A stretch of DNA of 64,000 nucleotides. Origin: Arsenophonus endosymbiont of Aphis craccivora. GTDB taxonomy: Bacteria; Pseudomonadota; Gammaproteobacteria; Enterobacterales; Enterobacteriaceae. Of this stretch, positions 60,962 to 64,000 are shown piece after piece. The notes under the pieces were generated by a model. The model was not told the DNA's origin. It saw nothing but the letters and a program-made list of their open reading frames with translations, and ran no database searches. A program made the position numbers and the translations under genes. The stretch is from contig NZ_CP038155.1 of assembly GCF_013460135.1 (NCBI RefSeq), forward strand, positions 496,001 through 560,000, written 5' to 3'. Position 1 is the stretch's first letter, and every line of letters starts with the position of its first letter.

Positions 60962-62140
60962 TTAACGTTCAATCAGATATACCGTTCCATCTTTTGCCTG
61001 AATAAGTAATTTATCACTGGCAATAATCGGACGGCTGCGTAAGCCAGAACTATCAACTTTATTTTGTGCCACAAATTGACCATCTTGGGTATCTAACCAA
61101 TGAAGATAACCTTCACCATCGCCAACTACTAAATAACCATCATAAATAGCCGGTGCGGTCAAATTGCGATGTAATAAAGCATCTTGTGTCCATAAAGAGA
61201 CACCATCATTTTTACGAATGGCCAGCACACGATCATTTTGATCCACGAAGTAGATAATATCATTGGTGACAATAATATCATTCACCGTGCCTAGATCACG
61301 CTTCCAGATAATTTGGCTAGAGCGCATATCCATTGCAACTAAATCACCATTATACGCAATAGCAAAGATAGCGCCTGAATTAGTATCAATAACCGGCGTC
61401 ATATTAACATCGTGCAAACGATCAATTTCCGTTGCGCCACGGATTTGAGAAATATATTGTTGCCAGGCAATCTGCCCTTGAGCAAGCATTATGGCACTAA
61501 TACGACCACCATCACTACCAACAATCGCGACGCCATAAGCAGTAGCTGGCGCTGACTTTCCTCTTACTGATAATGTCGAGGTGTCTAAATTAATACTCCA
61601 TTTACTTTGTCCAGTCTGTGCATCTAACGCTTGTAACACACCGTTACTGGTATGGATCAATACCAAACCGTCACTCACTACTGGCTGCGAAAGTGCTTCT
61701 CCGGCAACATCTGTTTCCCATGCCATTTCTCCATCGGCTTGATTCAATGCGATAACTTTGCCAGTTTCTGTCCCTATATAAAGCTTATCTCCTGAAACCG
61801 TTAATCCGCTGGAAAGTAAGGCCGGCAAATTAGCCGTGAAAAAACCAACATGTTCTGATACATCAATTGACCATAGTATCTCACTTGAATCAACATCCAT
61901 TGCTTTCACCGTTCCTTTACGATCGGCTGCATAAACAACAGAATCATCGTAAGCCGTTGAAAGTTTAGAATAATATTTTCCACTACCATCCCCTATCGAG
62001 CGATGCCAGATGATAGCAGGGGTAAATTGATTGTCAACCTCAGGTAAAGGAGACATTACGATAGAATCTTTTTCCGTTGAGCATCCCATTAATAAAGTCA
62101 TTGCCAACAAACCAACCAAGAGCGTTCTAGCCAATTGCAT
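60962..62140 (-). CDS. bamB: Outer membrane assembly lipoprotein BamB
   Basis: 392 residues, with a lipoprotein signal ending in LLMGC. The body is an eight-bladed beta-propeller of PQQ-like repeats, seen as recurring segments such as GKVIALNQADGEMAWETDVA and VLQALDAQTGQSKWSINLDT. It is part of the BAM complex that inserts outer-membrane proteins. Lies 13 bp after yfgM. Intact. Confidence 0.95.
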   Translation of the reverse strand: MQLARTLLVGLLAMTLLMGCSTEKDSIVMSPLPEVDNQFTPAIIWHRSIGDGSGKYYSKLSTAYDDSVVYAADRKGTVKAMDVDSSEILWSIDVSEHVGFFTANLPALLSSGLTVSGDKLYIGTETGKVIALNQADGEMAWETDVAGEALSQPVVSDGLVLIHTSNGVLQALDAQTGQSKWSINLDTSTLSVRGKSAPATAYGVAIVGSDGGRISAIMLAQGQIAWQQYISQIRGATEIDRLHDVNMTPVIDTNSGAIFAIAYNGDLVAMDMRSSQIIWKRDLGTVNDIIVTNDIIYFVDQNDRVLAIRKNDGVSLWTQDALLHRNLTAPAIYDGYLVVGDGEGYLHWLDTQDGQFVAQNKVDSSGLRSRPIIASDKLLIQAKDGTVYLIER

Positions 62141-62153
62141 GTTAATATTCCTC

Positions 62154-62774
62154 TTAGTTTGGCAAGCTATTAATTTTTATTTTTAATATTGTCTTCATCA
62201 TTTCAGCTCCACTTGATTCAATTACTTTAGAATAAGCTGCACGGGCGCCAGCAACATCACCTTTTTTCAATAATATATCGCCACGAATATCTTCAACAAT
62301 CGTACTCCATCCTTTATCCTGTACTTGAGTCAAAGTAATCAGTGCTTGATCTGTCTTGTTCAAAGTTAACTGTACGCGTGCCAATCTGACATTGATCAAA
62401 TCTTTAACATCATCTAATTTTGCTACTGCTAATGCCTTTAGTAATGCTTTTTCTGCACCAGCAATATCACTCTTTTCCACCGCAATTTTGGCAAGTTCAA
62501 TATTGGTCAATACACCATAAATATTGTTTGTTTCATTAGCAAATTGTTCGCCAGCAGCCAGTGCTTGTTTTGAACCTGTCTGCAATTGAGATGACATTTG
62601 TTCAAAGGCTTGAGCACTTTCTTGCAAACGATTTGCCTGATGTGATTGCCAATAATTCCAACCAATAATCGCGCCAAATCCGACAGCTAACCCAATTACT
62701 AACGCTTTGCCATTGTTAACAAAAAAGCGTTTAATAGCATCTACCTGCTCGTTTTCAGTGGTATAGACTTCCAC
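62154..62774 (-). CDS. yfgM: YfgM, ancillary SecYEG translocon subunit
   Basis: 206 residues. Short cytoplasmic N-terminus, one membrane helix (ALVIGLAVGFGAIIGWNYW), then a periplasmic tetratricopeptide-like helical domain (AGAEKALLKALAVAKLDDV). In E. coli YfgM works with PpiD at the Sec translocon. Between hisS and bamB as in E. coli. Intact. Confidence 0.93.
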   Translation of the reverse strand: MEVYTTENEQVDAIKRFFVNNGKALVIGLAVGFGAIIGWNYWQSHQANRLQESAQAFEQMSSQLQTGSKQALAAGEQFANETNNIYGVLTNIELAKIAVEKSDIAGAEKALLKALAVAKLDDVKDLINVRLARVQLTLNKTDQALITLTQVQDKGWSTIVEDIRGDILLKKGDVAGARAAYSKVIESSGAEMMKTILKIKINSLPN

Positions 62775-62784
62775 AGAGTCTCCT

Positions 62785-64000
62785 TTAAACTAAAAGTTCA
62801 ACCAAACGTACAGCAACATTCTGCTGAGAAATTTTTTCCTGTTCGCCGGTACGCAAATCTTTTATTGTGACTTCATCCGATTGACACTCATCTTCACCTA
62901 AAATTAGGGCAATTTTCGCCTGATGTTTATCTGCGCGAGCTAACTGTTTTTTAAAGTTACCTCCACCATGATGAGTCATTAATTTCAAAGCTGGCAATTT
63001 ATCGCGAATTTTTTCCGCCAGGACTAATATTGCCTGTTGACTTGCCTCACCACAAGCAACCAAATAAACATCAACTAAGGTACAGTCAGCAACAAAACCT
63101 GGATTAAGCTGTTGCACCAATAACACCATGCGCTCCATTCCCATCGCAAAACCTACCGCGGTGGTCGCCCGCCCGCCGAGCTGCTCGACCAGACCATCAT
63201 AGCGACCGCCGGCGAATACCGTACCCTGCGCACCTAATGCATCAGTAACCCACTCAAATACAGTACGATTATAATAATCTAAACCACGAACTAAACGTTG
63301 ATTAATTCGATATTGAACGCCTGCTGCATCAAGTAATTTACAAAGTCCAGTAAAATGTTGTTTCGAGTCATCGTCAAGATAATCAGCAAGTAATGGCGCA
63401 TCATTAAGCAGTTTTTGCACGTCAGGATTTTTTGAATCAAGGATACGTAACGGATTAGTCGACAGTCGACGTCGGCAATCTTCATCCAATTTATCTTCAT
63501 ACTGTTGCAAAAAAGTGACTAATGCCTGACGATATTTTGCGCGCGCCGCTAATGAACCAATCGAGTTTAATTCCAGTGAAACATGGTTAGCGATCCCCAA
63601 CTCACGCCACCAACGTGCTGTCATCATGATAAGTTCGGCATCAACATCGGGCCCGGCTAAACCAAAAACTTCTGCACCTAACTGATGGAATTGGCGATAA
63701 CGCCCTTTCTGTGGCCGCTCATAACGAAACATCGGGCCTAAATACCAGAAACGTTGTTGCTGATTATACAATAAACCATGTTCGATCCCAGCGCGTACAC
63801 AACCAGCTGTATTCTCTGGACGCAGTGTTAAGCTGTCACCATCCCGGTCATCAAAGGTATACATCTCTTTCTCAACCACATCAGTGACCTCACCTATTGC
63901 GCGAGAAAATAATGAGGTTTGCTCTACGATGGGAGTTCGAATCTCACTAAAACCATAACTAGCAAGGATTTGTTTTAATGTGCTTTCAATTTTTTGCCAG
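62785..64000 (-). CDS. hisS: Histidyl-tRNA synthetase, 5' end outside window
   Basis: The frame is open from the right edge to the stop at 62785, about 405 codons; roughly 20 N-terminal codons are missing. Class II motif 2 [20 protein letters not shown], histidine signature [18 protein letters not shown], motif 3 [20 protein letters not shown], and the C-terminal anticodon-binding domain are visible. It charges tRNA-His. A GTG at 63879 is an internal codon, not the start. Intact where seen. Confidence 0.95.
   Translation of the reverse strand, partial: WQKIESTLKQILASYGFSEIRTPIVEQTSLFSRAIGEVTDVVEKEMYTFDDRDGDSLTLRPENTAGCVRAGIEHGLLYNQQQRFWYLGPMFRYERPQKGRYRQFHQLGAEVFGLAGPDVDAELIMMTARWWRELGIANHVSLELNSIGSLAARAKYRQALVTFLQQYEDKLDEDCRRRLSTNPLRILDSKNPDVQKLLNDAPLLADYLDDDSKQHFTGLCKLLDAAGVQYRINQRLVRGLDYYNRTVFEWVTDALGAQGTVFAGGRYDGLVEQLGGRATTAVGFAMGMERMVLLVQQLNPGFVADCTLVDVYLVACGEASQQAILVLAEKIRDKLPALKLMTHHGGGNFKKQLARADKHQAKIALILGEDECQSDEVTIKDLRTGEQEKISQQNVAVRLVELLV

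Overview
The window is chromosomal DNA from a gammaproteobacterium of the order Enterobacterales. Evidence: the gene order nupC-ligA-zipA-cysZ-cysK-ptsH-ptsI-crr-cysM and hemF, der-bamB-yfgM-hisS, with gltX flanked by tRNA-Val/Lys and tRNA-Ala genes, matches the arrangement known from E. coli and relatives. Host DNA is AT-rich. Many host genes carry single nonsense codons or 1-nt frameshifts, and one insertion sequence (IS) family is present in six near-identical copies. This is what a recently host-restricted insect symbiont in early genome decay looks like; an Arsenophonus-like member of the Morganellaceae is my best guess, but the genus is inference from the sequence alone.

Bases 1-19500 hold a decaying lambdoid (HK97/P22-like) prophage, read almost entirely on the minus strand. 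From the right: exonuclease, ERF annealing protein and SSB; a BRO-type antirepressor; a C4-like structured RNA; an O-type replication protein with an iteron origin; a DnaC-like loader; a Dam methylase; RusA; the lysis cassette (holin, SAR endolysin, Rz/Rz1); a second antirepressor; HNH endonuclease; TerS/TerL; portal; ClpP-like protease; and major capsid protein, which runs off the left edge. At least eight phage genes are broken: protease, large terminase, holin, dam, O, antirepressor, exonuclease, and integrase if it belongs here. An IS903-like element sits in the holin and an IS21-family element sits in dam.

Bases 19500-24300 are a junk zone: an IS481-family element, a disrupted Rpn-type nuclease containing a heptanucleotide repeat, a tRNA-Arg-like 3'-end attachment fragment, an integrase remnant and another IS903-like copy.

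Bases 24300-41500 carry host accessory genes: amiD, a dead ZnuD-like TonB receptor, the nickel importer nikABCDE (A, B and C broken, D and E open), a truncated DUF421 gene, rdgC, and a dead nifJ. IS903-like copies are interspersed.

Bases 41500-64000 are core genome: a tRNA-Val/Val/Lys operon whose tRNA-Lys gene is split by a 59-nt insert, gltX, tRNA-Ala, nupC (split by an IS), ligA, zipA, cysZ, cysK (start codon ATT), the complete PTS core ptsH-ptsI-crr, cysM (frameshifted), yfeY, ypeA (poly-A frameshift), hemF, der, bamB, yfgM and hisS (cut by the right edge). Housekeeping genes are intact, while nickel and zinc uptake, nucleoside uptake, pyruvate:flavodoxin oxidoreductase and cysteine synthesis show damage.

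I did not find a clearly new multi-gene system. The most unusual items are the interrupted tRNA-Lys gene, the C4-like RNA with a 9-nt match to a downstream ribosome-binding site, the four-amber istA gene and the repeat-containing rpn gene.
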